A DNA stretch of 60,043 nt from Chloroflexota bacterium (GTDB lineage: Bacteria; Chloroflexota; Ktedonobacteria; Ktedonobacterales; Ktedonobacteraceae), in assembly GCA_902812455.1 (NCBI GenBank), contig CADDZH010000017.1, positions 1 through 60,043 of the forward strand, written 5' to 3'. Positions 42,430 to 51,583 of the stretch are shown piece by piece. The notes under the pieces are model-generated. The model was not told the origin of the DNA, made no database searches, and was given only the letters and a program-made list of their open reading frames with translations. The position numbers and the translations under genes are program-made. Position 1 is the first letter of the stretch; each line of letters opens with the position of its first letter.

Positions 42430-43188
42430 ATGCTACAAGATTCATCGCAATTGCCAAAGAAGCCCGTAATAGGGGTCTTGCTGGTACACGGATTGAATGG
42501 CAGTTGGCGTGACATGGCGGAAATGGAGCTGGTGCTCCAGGGCTATGGGATGATCACGAACAATATGGTGCTGCCCGGACACAGGGGGAATATATGGGAG
42601 ATGCTGTCCCTGGGCTGGCAAGATTGGGCAGAGGCTGTGCGTTCAGAATTACAGGCCCTCAAGCAGAAGTGCGATGTCGTCTTCCTCGTGGGGCATTCGC
42701 TCGGTGGCGCTCTGGCATTGCATACAGCCGCGCACGAAGAGGTAGCCGGCATTGTAGCCATGTGCGCGCCTATTCGCATGTATCCCGCATTGAAACTCGC
42801 TGTAGGTTTTGCAAAATTCTTCATGCCATTAGTGCCAGGCGCGCGTGAAGATATCCGCGATCCAGACGCCCGTCGCCGTTACATACGGGAGGGGTATAGC
42901 TACACGCCCCTGCATCCTGTCGCCAGCCTGCTAGCATTTTTGCCGGAATTACGAGCCGAGCTTCCTCAAATAAGCGCGCCAGCATTGATTATGGTCTCGG
43001 CCCGCGATCATGTTGTCCCTGCGCGAGATGGGCGCGAAATTTACCACCTGATTGGCTCAAAAGAGAAACACCTGGTCACCTTCCATCGTTCATATCATGT
43101 GATCATGAAAGATTATGACCGCGAGGAAGTCTTTGCTAAGGCGGCTGAATTTATCCTGCGGCACGCACCGTACCGTATGTCATGTTGA
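42430..43188 (+). CDS. Alpha/beta hydrolase, carboxylesterase (Est30-like)
   Basis: 252 aa. VLLVHGLNGSWRDMAEM holds the oxyanion region, GHSLGGALAL the nucleophile Ser, SARDHVVPARDG the Asp and HRSYHVIMKD the His. The size and the PGHRGN segment resemble small thermophilic carboxylesterases. ATG 42430 with AGGA upstream is chosen since 42394 lies in the -10. The last codons (MSC stop) are formed by repeat A sequence, so the original C-terminus has been replaced. Confidence 0.82.
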   Translation: MLQDSSQLPKKPVIGVLLVHGLNGSWRDMAEMELVLQGYGMITNNMVLPGHRGNIWEMLSLGWQDWAEAVRSELQALKQKCDVVFLVGHSLGGALALHTAAHEEVAGIVAMCAPIRMYPALKLAVGFAKFFMPLVPGAREDIRDPDARRRYIREGYSYTPLHPVASLLAFLPELRAELPQISAPALIMVSARDHVVPARDGREIYHLIGSKEKHLVTFHRSYHVIMKDYDREEVFAKAAEFILRHAPYRMSC

Positions 43189-43383
43189 GCGAGTGAGCCG
43201 CAGCCCTGAGCGCAGCGAAGGGGAAGGATCTCCGTCGATCGGCAGCGGATGCTTCGCTGCGCTCAGCATGACATAGGTGAGGAGCAGCGGATGCTTCGCG
43301 GAGTTTCCCCTGAGCGAAGCGAATGGGCTCAGCATAACATGATTGCAAGCAGCGGATGCTTCGCTGCACTCAGGATGACATGG
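43178..43383. repeat. Cluster of three repeat A units
   Basis: Three consecutive units, each with a 'gcagcggatgcttcgc' segment and ends of the type catgttgagc.../...ctcaggatgacat. It is the longest family A array in the window and starts inside the esterase coding sequence. Confidence 0.8.
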
Positions 43384-43432
43384 GTAGCCGCTCCTGGTCG
43401 TCAAAGTATATTTTGAAGGGAATAAGACACTA

Positions 43433-44905
43433 TTGGCACAGCAAGTTAACGACTCACCACGCGAGGACGAGGAGCAACCACAACCAGCAGGCCTACAGAG
43501 ACCTGGAATTTCACACAGGCAAGCCACAGCAGGAATCATTTTCTTTCTTGTCCTTGTTGGCTTGCTAATCCTGTCATCCACAGGGATATTGCTCTTCAAC
43601 GTGGTGCAGATAGCAACCGGTGCATACACGCTTACTCCAACCGCGACAACGACCCAACAGGGATCGGGTACCGCGATTCCTACGACTACGACCGGGGGGA
43701 CGCAGGTTGCCTCTGCCACAAGCACAGTTTCTGCTCCTCTTTTCTTGCCGGATAGCGCGACACCGCCTCCCTTTCAACTGCCGGCCGATCACTACGTGCT
43801 CTACGAGCAGCAAAATAACATCTATATGGTTTCAAGCGCGGGCGGGATACCGCAGCTCCTATCGACGCCCGGATATATCTACAACCAGGCTGTTCGACCA
43901 ATATTAACGCCCTCCGGCCAGCTTCTCTATAGCGGGGATGGAATATGGCTGGCAGATGTTTTGAATGGAACGGCCGAACAGATTGTTTCTCTGGCTTCTG
44001 GCCAGGTTATTACCTCGATGGCGCTCAGCAGCGATGGCACAACGCTTGCCTGGAGCACGGAACCGGCCAATGGTAATGGCATGATCGATATTTTTGCCGC
44101 GTCTCTGGATGCTCCGCTAAAGGCCTTTGGGCAATCTTCGAAGGTTTTTGAGCAACCATCAACCAGTTGCCCCTGCTTTCGCGTCTTTGGCTTCATGAAT
44201 GGCCCGGCAAAACAGGCGGATAGCACGCTCCTGCTCACCGATGACCAGCAAAGCCAGGAAGCGATCCAGTTTGGCTTATGGTCGCTCGATCTCACGAAGC
44301 CCCTTTCTGCAACTCCGCAGCTTTTGCTAGACGAGAATGGGACGCAAGGTCCTCTCGCTCTTGCTCCAGGCAGCAACGTCCTGCTCTATTCTTCCTATGA
44401 AGGTGAAGTTCCGATCCCCACAGATGAAAGTGTACCCGCTGACGTGGCAACGCAGGCCTATGCAAATAGCCTGGATGTGACCACCCTGGACGGGGACCTG
44501 TTAGCATTGGATAAGTCGCAGGTGGTGCTGCCAGAGCAGCATGAGTTGCGCAATACTGCTGAATACCACTGGGTCACCACGCCGGTCTTTACTCCCGATG
44601 GTCATACCCTTATTTACGTCGAGTTTTCTAGTGAGGGCCAGGCTCCCTACGATCGCAGCAGCGCTATTTTCACAGCGCAGATAAAGGGTTCAGGCAAATC
44701 TTTACATGTGAGTAGCCCGCAATTACTGGAGACATCGAGCGCCAGGTTACTTGAGCTTGGCGTGTGGTACAATAGCCACATTCTCATGCTCTACGCCGAT
44801 GGCACGCTTTACGCGCTGGATGTGCAGAGCGGAGCAGTAGCTACCATTGCTCAAACAGGGGCCTATGCTCGCATCATTGGCATTGTTGGCTCGGGCGCTG
44901 TCTAA
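43433..44905 (+). CDS. Membrane-anchored beta-propeller-like protein
   Basis: 490 aa with a TTG start. A short cytoplasmic tail is followed by a transmembrane helix (AGIIFFLVLVGLLILSSTGILL), a Thr-rich linker and an extracellular domain with repeated blades. TolB/WD-like phrases are ALSSDGTTLAWSTEPANG, FTPDGHTLIYVEF and NIYMVSSAGGIPQLLS. No catalytic motif is seen. It could be a sensor or binding protein; the function is unknown. A GAAGGGAA sequence precedes the start at a longish distance. Confidence 0.7.
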   Translation: MAQQVNDSPREDEEQPQPAGLQRPGISHRQATAGIIFFLVLVGLLILSSTGILLFNVVQIATGAYTLTPTATTTQQGSGTAIPTTTTGGTQVASATSTVSAPLFLPDSATPPPFQLPADHYVLYEQQNNIYMVSSAGGIPQLLSTPGYIYNQAVRPILTPSGQLLYSGDGIWLADVLNGTAEQIVSLASGQVITSMALSSDGTTLAWSTEPANGNGMIDIFAASLDAPLKAFGQSSKVFEQPSTSCPCFRVFGFMNGPAKQADSTLLLTDDQQSQEAIQFGLWSLDLTKPLSATPQLLLDENGTQGPLALAPGSNVLLYSSYEGEVPIPTDESVPADVATQAYANSLDVTTLDGDLLALDKSQVVLPEQHELRNTAEYHWVTTPVFTPDGHTLIYVEFSSEGQAPYDRSSAIFTAQIKGSGKSLHVSSPQLLETSSARLLELGVWYNSHILMLYADGTLYALDVQSGAVATIAQTGAYARIIGIVGSGAV

Positions 44906-44907
44906 GT

Positions 44908-44986
44908 TGCCTGGCCTCCACAAGGGAGGCCAACGTGCCAATGAATTGGCACTCTACTGCATGTCACCAGTCACATGAAGGTTGAC
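44908..44986. repeat. Repeat C copy with extended arm and nested hairpin
   Basis: 'gcctggcctccacaagggag' then a gtgccaat/attggcac-type hairpin (~44935-44952), then 'gtcaccagtcacatgaaggt' and 'tgaca'. It provides the sequence directly upstream of the methyltransferase start. Confidence 0.75.
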
Positions 44987-44995
44987 AGAGTACTC

Positions 44996-47758
44996 ATGGA
45001 GCCTTCTCAGTCAAAAGAACTCATCGCTCGCTCGATAGCTATTGCCAGGGGCATTCGCAATGCCATCTACCAGGTGCTGGTACACGAAGCTGGCAGCCCT
45101 CTGCACACTCAGTTACAGGAATTTCGCCAGGCGCTACTTCCCGGCCTCACTCCTGAGCAGGTCGCGGATATGTATGCTCAGACGATCTGCTCTGGCCTGT
45201 TTGCAGCGCGCTACAATGCCAGACCTGATACTCCTTTTACCCGCCAGTCTGCAGCCTATCATATTCCTCAAGGCGATCCATGCTTGCGCAAGTTGTTCGA
45301 GCACATTGCTGGCCCTGATCTCGATGAGCGCATTGCCGGAGCGGTTGATGAGCTTGTTGACGTGCTGGCCGGCTACGATATGCCCGGTATGGGAGAAGAA
45401 GCTGGTAAAGGCTCACAGCACAAAGGAACTATTGCCCATTTTTACGAAGCTTTTCTTGCTGAATATGATCCGCAAGCGCGCGGGATTCGCGGAGTCTACT
45501 ACACACCCCAACCCGTCGTGTCTTATATCGTCCACAGTGTGGATCACCTGCTGAAGAAAAGCTTTGGCCTGCCTGAGGGCCTGGCAGATGCAAGCATGAT
45601 TCAAACGATGAGTCCAGGTAGCGAGGACAGCGTGGAGAGCCATAAAGTCCAGGTGCTTGACCCGGCCACCGGGACCGGTAGCTTCTTACAGGCTGTGATT
45701 GACCTGATCTATGAGTCCTTTCGGGGGAACAAAGACCTGTGGTCGAGCTATGTCTCGCAGCACCTGCTTACCCGCCTCTCTGGATTCGAGCTACTCCTGG
45801 CGCCTTATGCAGTCGCACATCTGGGCCTGGCTCTCCAGCTCGCCTCAACGGGCTATGACTTCAAAGGCGATGAGCGCCTGGGTCTCTATCTTGCCAATGC
45901 CCTGGAACAAGGGCTTGAGAAGCATATCTCCTTTGGGGACTGGATTAAGGCCGGAGAGCATAGAGCTGGGAGCAATGGTGGGAAGCATGAAGCTCCTCTC
46001 ATGGTGATTATGGGCAATCCACCCTACTATGGGCATTCGGTTAATAAAGGGAAGTGGATCACGGAACTACTGCATGATAAGAGAGGCAGCTACTTTGAGG
46101 TTGACGGGCAGCCTCTTGCAGAACGCAACTCCAAGTGGCTCAATGATGATTACGTCAAGTTCATCTGTTTTGGCCAGTGGTGCATCGAGCAGGCCGGCCA
46201 CGGCATACTGGCCTTTGTCACCAATCACGCTTACCTGGATAATCCAACCTTCCGGGGGATGAGGCAGAGTCTCCTACGTAGCTTCGACGAAATCTATATC
46301 CTAGATCTTCATGGCAATAGTAAAAAGAAAGAGCGCTCTCCTGATGGTTCGAAGGATGAGAATGTGTTTGATATCCAGCAGGGCGTTGCCATCGGCATCT
46401 TCGTAAAGCGGCAGGGGAAGAATGATGCCCAGGCTGCCGTATATCACGCTGATGTATGGGGGCCACGGCAGGTCTATCAGGAGACATCCCAGGAGCAGCA
46501 ACTCGTAGCAGGCAAATATCACTGGCTGGCTGAACACGATGTGAGCAACACGCCCTGGACACGTATCATACCGGAACGACCGCTATACCTCTTCGTGCCA
46601 CGATGTGCACATGTGCGAGCAGAGTATGAGCAGGGATGGCGGATTACGCATCTCATGCCTGTGTATTCGCTGGGTGTCCTGACGAAACGCGATGCGCTGG
46701 CAATTGGCTTCACTCCTGGTGAAACTCTGCAAAACATCCGCGTCTTTGTTGATTGCGAGCTATCAGATGAGGAGTGTGCCGCGTATTTCCGCATCCCTTT
46801 GCGCGATAAAGACAGGTGGGACCTTGCCAAAGCACGGGCTAATGTGAGGCATGACGTGCGGCCTGAAGCTATTGTACCCATACTCTACAGGCCCTTCGAT
46901 TGGCGTTACGTCTACTACGATGAGACGCCGGTGGCGCGCCTGAACAGGCGGGTAATGCAGCACCTGGCCCAGGAGAATGTGGCTATGATTCTTGGCAGGC
47001 AAGGGCAGGCTACAGGCTCAAGTACCTGGGACGTCCTGTTTGCCTCTGCCTCGCTTGTCGATCAGAATATCTACAGGCGCGGCGGTGGCACAGTCTTTCC
47101 CTTGTATCTCTACAAGGATGCGAGCACAGATGCAGGCCCTTCCTATATCCCGCACTGCAACCTCTCACCGGCCTTTATTAAAGATATCGTAACCAGGCTC
47201 AATTTACAGTTCGTCCCTCGCGGCAGAGGCGACTTGCAGGCAACCTTCGGGCCTGAGGATGTCTTCAACTACATGTACGCCATCTTCCACTCGCCAGGCT
47301 ATTGCGAGCGCTATGCTGAGTTCCTGGCAAGCGATTTCCCGCGCCTGCTGCTCACCTCTCATGCTGGCCTGTTTCGTGAATTATGCGGCCTGGGTAGCAG
47401 GCTTGTCGGGCTGCATCTTCTCAAGAAGAGCGGGCCGATCACAACAAGCTATCCCGTGCCGGGAAGCAACATTGTTGAGAAGGTAAGACATGTGCAACCA
47501 GCGGGCAGCGATGCATACGGGAGGGTCTATATCAACAAGACGCAATATGTTGAAGGCGTTCCACCGGAAGCCTGGGAGTTTCATATTGGTGGCTACCAGG
47601 TCTGTCAGAAATGGCTCAAGGATCGCAAGGGCCGGGCGCTCTCAGTTGAAGATATCAAGCACTATCAACGGATAGTTGCCGTGCTGGTAGAAACCATCAA
47701 TCTGAGAGCCAGGATCGACGAGGTGATTGAGCAATATGGAGGGTGGCCGGTTCTTTGA
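44996..47758 (+). CDS. Type ISP-like N6-adenine DNA methyltransferase with specificity domain
   Basis: 920 aa. An N-terminal helical region (~1-215, with GVYYTPQPVVSYIV) leads to the methyltransferase: DPATGTGSF (motif I, ~222-230) and NPPYYG (motif IV, ~341-346), with GILAFVTNHAYLDNPTFRG after it. The C-terminal ~450 residues resemble the target-recognition region of type ISP enzymes (RPFDWRYVYYD, IFHSPGYCERYAEFL). No nuclease or helicase domain is present and no restriction gene is adjacent, so it is either an orphan methylase or a component of another defence system. The open frame starts at 44975 inside repeat C; ATG 44996 is preferred. Confidence 0.78.
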   Translation: MEPSQSKELIARSIAIARGIRNAIYQVLVHEAGSPLHTQLQEFRQALLPGLTPEQVADMYAQTICSGLFAARYNARPDTPFTRQSAAYHIPQGDPCLRKLFEHIAGPDLDERIAGAVDELVDVLAGYDMPGMGEEAGKGSQHKGTIAHFYEAFLAEYDPQARGIRGVYYTPQPVVSYIVHSVDHLLKKSFGLPEGLADASMIQTMSPGSEDSVESHKVQVLDPATGTGSFLQAVIDLIYESFRGNKDLWSSYVSQHLLTRLSGFELLLAPYAVAHLGLALQLASTGYDFKGDERLGLYLANALEQGLEKHISFGDWIKAGEHRAGSNGGKHEAPLMVIMGNPPYYGHSVNKGKWITELLHDKRGSYFEVDGQPLAERNSKWLNDDYVKFICFGQWCIEQAGHGILAFVTNHAYLDNPTFRGMRQSLLRSFDEIYILDLHGNSKKKERSPDGSKDENVFDIQQGVAIGIFVKRQGKNDAQAAVYHADVWGPRQVYQETSQEQQLVAGKYHWLAEHDVSNTPWTRIIPERPLYLFVPRCAHVRAEYEQGWRITHLMPVYSLGVLTKRDALAIGFTPGETLQNIRVFVDCELSDEECAAYFRIPLRDKDRWDLAKARANVRHDVRPEAIVPILYRPFDWRYVYYDETPVARLNRRVMQHLAQENVAMILGRQGQATGSSTWDVLFASASLVDQNIYRRGGGTVFPLYLYKDASTDAGPSYIPHCNLSPAFIKDIVTRLNLQFVPRGRGDLQATFGPEDVFNYMYAIFHSPGYCERYAEFLASDFPRLLLTSHAGLFRELCGLGSRLVGLHLLKKSGPITTSYPVPGSNIVEKVRHVQPAGSDAYGRVYINKTQYVEGVPPEAWEFHIGGYQVCQKWLKDRKGRALSVEDIKHYQRIVAVLVETINLRARIDEVIEQYGGWPVL

Positions 47759-47764
47759 GTAAAC

Positions 47765-48577
47765 TCACTTCTCCTGGATCATGCCCAGAAAAGTTCGTGT
47801 GCGCTCGTTTTCGGCGTGATCAAAAATCTGGACTGGCGAACCTTCCTCTACGATCACTCCTTTATCCATGAAGACCACGCGGTCGGCTACGTCACGCGCA
47901 AAGCCCATCTCGTGCGTGACCACCACCATCGTCATGCCTTCTTCGGCCAACTGGCGCATCACCTTCAGCACTTCGCCCACCAGCTCAGGGTCAAGCGCGG
48001 AAGTAGCCTCGTCAAAGAGCATGAGCTTGGGATTCATAGCGAGGGCGCGAGCAATTGCCACGCGCTGTTGCTGGCCACCAGATAGCTTATGAGGATAGAC
48101 ATGAGCTTTCTCAGCAAGTCCCACCTTATCAAGCAGGGCCATAGCGTGCTCTATCGCCTCGTCTTTTGGCTGGTGCAGCACATGGATCGGAGCCTCGATC
48201 ACATTTTCTAAAGCGGTCAGGTGTGGAAACAGGTTGAAGCGCTGGAAGACGAAGCCTATCTGAGCACGGACGCGGGAAACTGCCGCATCGCTTTCCTCTA
48301 CCAATCGCCCTCTCACCTCGCGATAGCCCAGCAATTTCCCCTCGATATAAATACGCCCGCTGTCGATCTTTTCCAGGTGATTAATACAACGTAACAGCGT
48401 CGTCTTGCCGGAACCACTTGGGCCGATGATCACTACGACCTGCCCGCGCTTAACAGAGAGGTCAACGCCGTTCAAAACCTTCAGGTGGCCGAAGCGCTTG
48501 ACAACGTTCTCCGCACGTACCATCTCATTTCCATTGATAGAGCCTGTCCCATTTCTACTGGCATAGTCTGTACTCAT
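47765..48577 (-). CDS. Polar amino acid ABC transporter ATP-binding protein (GlnQ-like)
   Basis: 270 aa. Walker [13 protein letters not shown]-loop [18 protein letters not shown], signature LSGGQQQR, Walker [15 protein letters not shown] and switch VVTHEMG. It energises uptake with the permease (48602) and binding protein (49589) of the same operon. AGGAAGGA precedes the ATG. The gene order binding protein, permease, ATPase is usual. Confidence 0.92.
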   Translation of the reverse strand: MSTDYASRNGTGSINGNEMVRAENVVKRFGHLKVLNGVDLSVKRGQVVVIIGPSGSGKTTLLRCINHLEKIDSGRIYIEGKLLGYREVRGRLVEESDAAVSRVRAQIGFVFQRFNLFPHLTALENVIEAPIHVLHQPKDEAIEHAMALLDKVGLAEKAHVYPHKLSGGQQQRVAIARALAMNPKLMLFDEATSALDPELVGEVLKVMRQLAEEGMTMVVVTHEMGFARDVADRVVFMDKGVIVEEGSPVQIFDHAENERTRTFLGMIQEK

Positions 48578-48601
48578 TGGAATTGTCCTTCCTCTCGATT
48601 C

Positions 48602-49381
48602 TTAGCGGTGTTCCAGAGGTTCCTCCACTAGCGTTTCTCCAGTGCGCGCTAAACCAAATCCTAACATTCGCTGCGCCCACCCTTTTTTCTCCTTGATATC
48701 ATATTTGGTTATCCGATCGGGGTTCATGCGGTATTCGATCCAGTTCTGTACATAGCCCCACAGGGTTGTCAGGAGGAGATAGTAGAAGGTGGCGACAATG
48801 AGCAAGGAAAAGATAATGAAGTCTTGCGAGCCGTAAACCTGGGCTGTGTAGGTGAGTTCGAACAGGCCAACGACGGAGGCAAGGGATGTCGTCTTGAGCA
48901 TATTGTTGAACTCATTGCCCAGCGGCGGCACGATGACGCGAGCCGCCTGCGGTAGCACGATGCGCCGCATAGCCAGCGGATAGCGCATACCCAATGATTT
49001 GGCTGCTTCCATCTGCCCCGGGTCTACCGAAGTGATACCCGCACGAATGATCTCCGCCATATAAGCGCCTTCGTTGAAGGAGAAAGCGATTAAGGCAACA
49101 GAGTAAACGGAGAGGTATGGAGTGAGGCTTGGAAGAACTTGAGGGATGCCATCGTAAAGGATAAATATTTGTACCAGCAGAGGACTGCCGCGAAAGAACC
49201 AGATATAGAAGCGAGCAGGCCATGAAAGAAGGGGAAAATGTGACATGCGCATCAAAGCAAGAAAAAGGCCAATGATCACGCCGCACGTCTGGGCAACGAC
49301 CGAGATCCACAGCGTCGTCCAGGCTGCCTGGAGGAAAATCCCGGAGAAGAGAAATTCCCTGATGCCATTCAAGTAAAACAC
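48602..49381 (-). CDS. Polar amino acid ABC transporter permease
   Basis: 259 aa, His/Glu/Gln/Arg-type permease with about five helices and the EAA loop EGAYMAEIIRAGITSVDPGQ near residue 125. The C-terminal extension is basic. The open frame reaches 49465, but those codons come from a repeat B fragment. GTG 49381 has GGAGGGG about 5 nt upstream and gives the normal N-terminus (VFYLNGIREFLFSG). Confidence 0.88.
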   Translation of the reverse strand: MFYLNGIREFLFSGIFLQAAWTTLWISVVAQTCGVIIGLFLALMRMSHFPLLSWPARFYIWFFRGSPLLVQIFILYDGIPQVLPSLTPYLSVYSVALIAFSFNEGAYMAEIIRAGITSVDPGQMEAAKSLGMRYPLAMRRIVLPQAARVIVPPLGNEFNNMLKTTSLASVVGLFELTYTAQVYGSQDFIIFSLLIVATFYYLLLTTLWGYVQNWIEYRMNPDRITKYDIKEKKGWAQRMLGFGLARTGETLVEEPLEHR

Positions 49382-49433
49382 AAAACCCCTCCTTTCTATA
49401 TCATTGCCAGGTCCTGGTTGCCAAAAATCATAA

Positions 49434-49539
49434 TCGACGGTGGGCACGATAACGCGCATTAACAAATTATTCCGCCAATGGTGTGACCGGAACAGAGGCC
49501 GATCAATCGGCAGTGGGCACGATAAATCGGCCCCTACAG
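49434..49539. repeat. Repeat B copies between the binding-protein and permease genes
   Basis: A partial copy (cgacggtgggcacgataacg, 49434-49455) and a fuller one (49494-49539, 'gaggccgatcaatcggcagt' ... 'cgataaatcggcccctac'). They interrupt the ABC transporter operon. Confidence 0.7.
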
Positions 49540-49588
49540 TCAGGCATGGTATACTACTTTGTTAACCTGCATCATCGGGCCCATACGA

Positions 49589-50512
49589 TCAGGCCACCAT
49601 GGTCCGGCGATCAATCATGCTGGTCAGCTCTTCACTTGTCAGGCCCCATTTCTCAATGAGGGTGTGGTAGGTTCCATTCGCCTTGAGCTGGTCGAAAGCC
49701 GTTTTGATGGCATTAAACATGGAGGTATCCCCCTTGCGCACAACGATACCTTCAGGGCCTGCGTTAACGACGGAACCACCAACGGTGAACTGGCCGGGAT
49801 GCAGCTTGATGTAGTAATCGGTCACCGGCGAATCCTGATACGTCGCAACCACGCGGTTGGTGGCCAGCAACTGGATGACGTCCGTTTGATTTGTCAGGAC
49901 GGTCATGTTGATAGCTGGCTTCCCCTCTTTTTTACACTGGCTGCTAGCCGTCTGCAGGTCGCTCTGCTCAATCGTGCCGTTCTGCACTCCCACCTTCTGC
50001 CCGCACAGGTCAGGCACCAGTCTGGTGATATGCAGGGGGTTGCCGGCCTGCACAAGTAACGACTCACCGGCACTGAAGTACGGGATGAAATCGACCCGCT
50101 TTTCACGTTCAGGGGTGATGCTCACGGCTGAGATGACGACATCGAAGCGCTTGGCAACCAGGCTATCAATGATGGTGTCAAAGCTGGTCGAGATAATCTT
50201 TGCCTGCAGGCCCATGCGCTGTGCAATGGCCTTAATCAGGTCGATATCGAAGCCGGCAGGCTGGTTGGTAGCCGTATCGATGTACTCTTGCGGCGGATAG
50301 GTTGTATCGCTCCCAACGGTTAAATACCCTGGTGTCAACAGGTCGCTGGGAGGAGCCACCGCCGGCTTCATGTTCATGGAACTACCGCCCGTGGTGGTCG
50401 GACTGCTACCACATGCAGCCAGCAGCAAAAGCAGTACAAGCAAACAGCCTACGAATGCGAAACTTAGATTGTACCGCCTACGGGCTTTGTGAATGGAAGA
50501 AAAAGGTGCCAT
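49589..50512 (-). CDS. Amino acid ABC transporter substrate-binding lipoprotein (SBP family 3)
   Basis: 307 aa. The lipobox is LLLLAACGSS. The family 3 fold shows TYPPQEYIDTATNQPAGFDIDLIKAIAQ, FDTIIDSLVAKRFDVVISAVSITPER and VVATYQDSPVTDYY. It captures a polar amino acid outside the membrane for the permease/ATPase pair downstream. AGAGGAGG precedes the ATG. The specific ligand cannot be read from the sequence. Confidence 0.9.
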   Translation of the reverse strand: MAPFSSIHKARRRYNLSFAFVGCLLVLLLLLAACGSSPTTTGGSSMNMKPAVAPPSDLLTPGYLTVGSDTTYPPQEYIDTATNQPAGFDIDLIKAIAQRMGLQAKIISTSFDTIIDSLVAKRFDVVISAVSITPEREKRVDFIPYFSAGESLLVQAGNPLHITRLVPDLCGQKVGVQNGTIEQSDLQTASSQCKKEGKPAINMTVLTNQTDVIQLLATNRVVATYQDSPVTDYYIKLHPGQFTVGGSVVNAGPEGIVVRKGDTSMFNAIKTAFDQLKANGTYHTLIEKWGLTSEELTSMIDRRTMVA

Positions 50513-50572
50513 AAGAACAACCTCCTCTAGCTAAAATAGCCATGATGATTTATTACGGTTCATTTGATAGAT

Positions 50573-50763
50573 GCTGGCCTGACTCCCACAAGGGAGGCCA
50601 ACATATCACTATATTATGCGTATTGATAGGCGTAATGTATCACAGTATGTTCAAGGTGACAATAAGTGAGGATTGAGATTCCCCATCTTTGCAGATGAAC
50701 GGCCTGTAGGGGCGGGAGCGGCGATGAAGAGAGGTGGGGATGCTTGCGTCGCCCTGGTCATCC
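50573..50763. repeat. Repeat C copy (50573-50604) and repeat D copy (50705-50763)
   Basis: 'gctggcctgactcccacaag' + 'ggaggcc' is family C; 'gtaggggcgggagcggcgat' to 'gcttgcgtcgccctggtc' is family D. No gene is seen in 50513-50774. Confidence 0.65.
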
Positions 50764-50774
50764 CCCTATGTTCG

Positions 50775-51545
50775 CTATGCAGCTAATTCTGCTAGTGCGG
50801 CAAGCTGTTCTGAGGGATGCCAGATAGTCACAAAAGTCCGCTCAACTCCCAACTCTTTCCAGGTAGTCAACTTCTCAGCAATGTTCTCAGGCCAATCCCA
50901 TACAAACGCAGATAATGCCACTGCTCGCTGTGATGCTTCGATCTCGCGGCGCGCAAAACGTATGAACTCGTCGTCAGCATATACATTGATCTCATCAGCA
51001 TATTCGATAGCACTGTGAAGTAGCCTGCGGGAGCTACCCGCACCTACCACGATACGAGGAGGACCAGGTGGAATAGGCGTACAGGCCGCATTTTTCAGAT
51101 GAATTTGCCCGCCCTCAAACGTCACTTGCTCGCCCTTCCATATACGGCGCAATATCATGATCGTCTCTTTGAGTCCGGTAATTCGTGCAGTGCTAGATGG
51201 AATTTCGATGCCCCATGCCTGAGCTTCCTCGAAGTAGTCCCCGGCGCCGATGCCAAGTTCGAAACGCCCACCGCTGATGATAGATAAAACTGAAGTCTCT
51301 TTCGCAAGTACTCCAGGTAAGTAATTCAAGCGATCGATCACCATAGGCACAAGATGAATGCGGGAGGTCGCCATCGCGAGAGCGCCGTAAGCTGACCAAC
51401 CACAGATATACGGCCATTCGAGCTTATCGGTGTGATAATGATCCAAGAAACCAATAGAGTCAAAACCAAGCGCTTCAGCAGCCAGCGCCGTTGCCAGCAT
51501 ATCTGGCCAATCCCCTGATGGTCGCAAGTTTATGCCAACACGCAT
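50775..51545 (-). CDS. LLM-class flavin-dependent oxidoreductase
   Basis: 256-aa bacterial luciferase-like TIM barrel: MRVGINLRPSGDWPDMLATALAAEALGFDSIGFLDHYH, then GRFELGIGAGDYFEEAQAWG and PRIVVGAGSSRRLL. Such enzymes use FMN or F420. The neighbour at 51584 is a second family member in the same direction (38-nt gap), so they form an operon. GAGGTG precedes the ATG. A deazaflavin-type reductase at 56060 hints at F420 use, but this is inference. Confidence 0.85.
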   Translation of the reverse strand: MRVGINLRPSGDWPDMLATALAAEALGFDSIGFLDHYHTDKLEWPYICGWSAYGALAMATSRIHLVPMVIDRLNYLPGVLAKETSVLSIISGGRFELGIGAGDYFEEAQAWGIEIPSSTARITGLKETIMILRRIWKGEQVTFEGGQIHLKNAACTPIPPGPPRIVVGAGSSRRLLHSAIEYADEINVYADDEFIRFARREIEASQRAVALSAFVWDWPENIAEKLTTWKELGVERTFVTIWHPSEQLAALAELAA

Positions 51546-51583
51546 AAGTTCACCTCTTTAGTAGTATGAGAAACCTCAACCCT

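Noticed and set aside
43178..43383. Possible CRISPR array
   Set aside because: Units are irregular, palindromic and lack equal-length unique spacers; the same units occur singly across the window. It is a cluster of repeat A.
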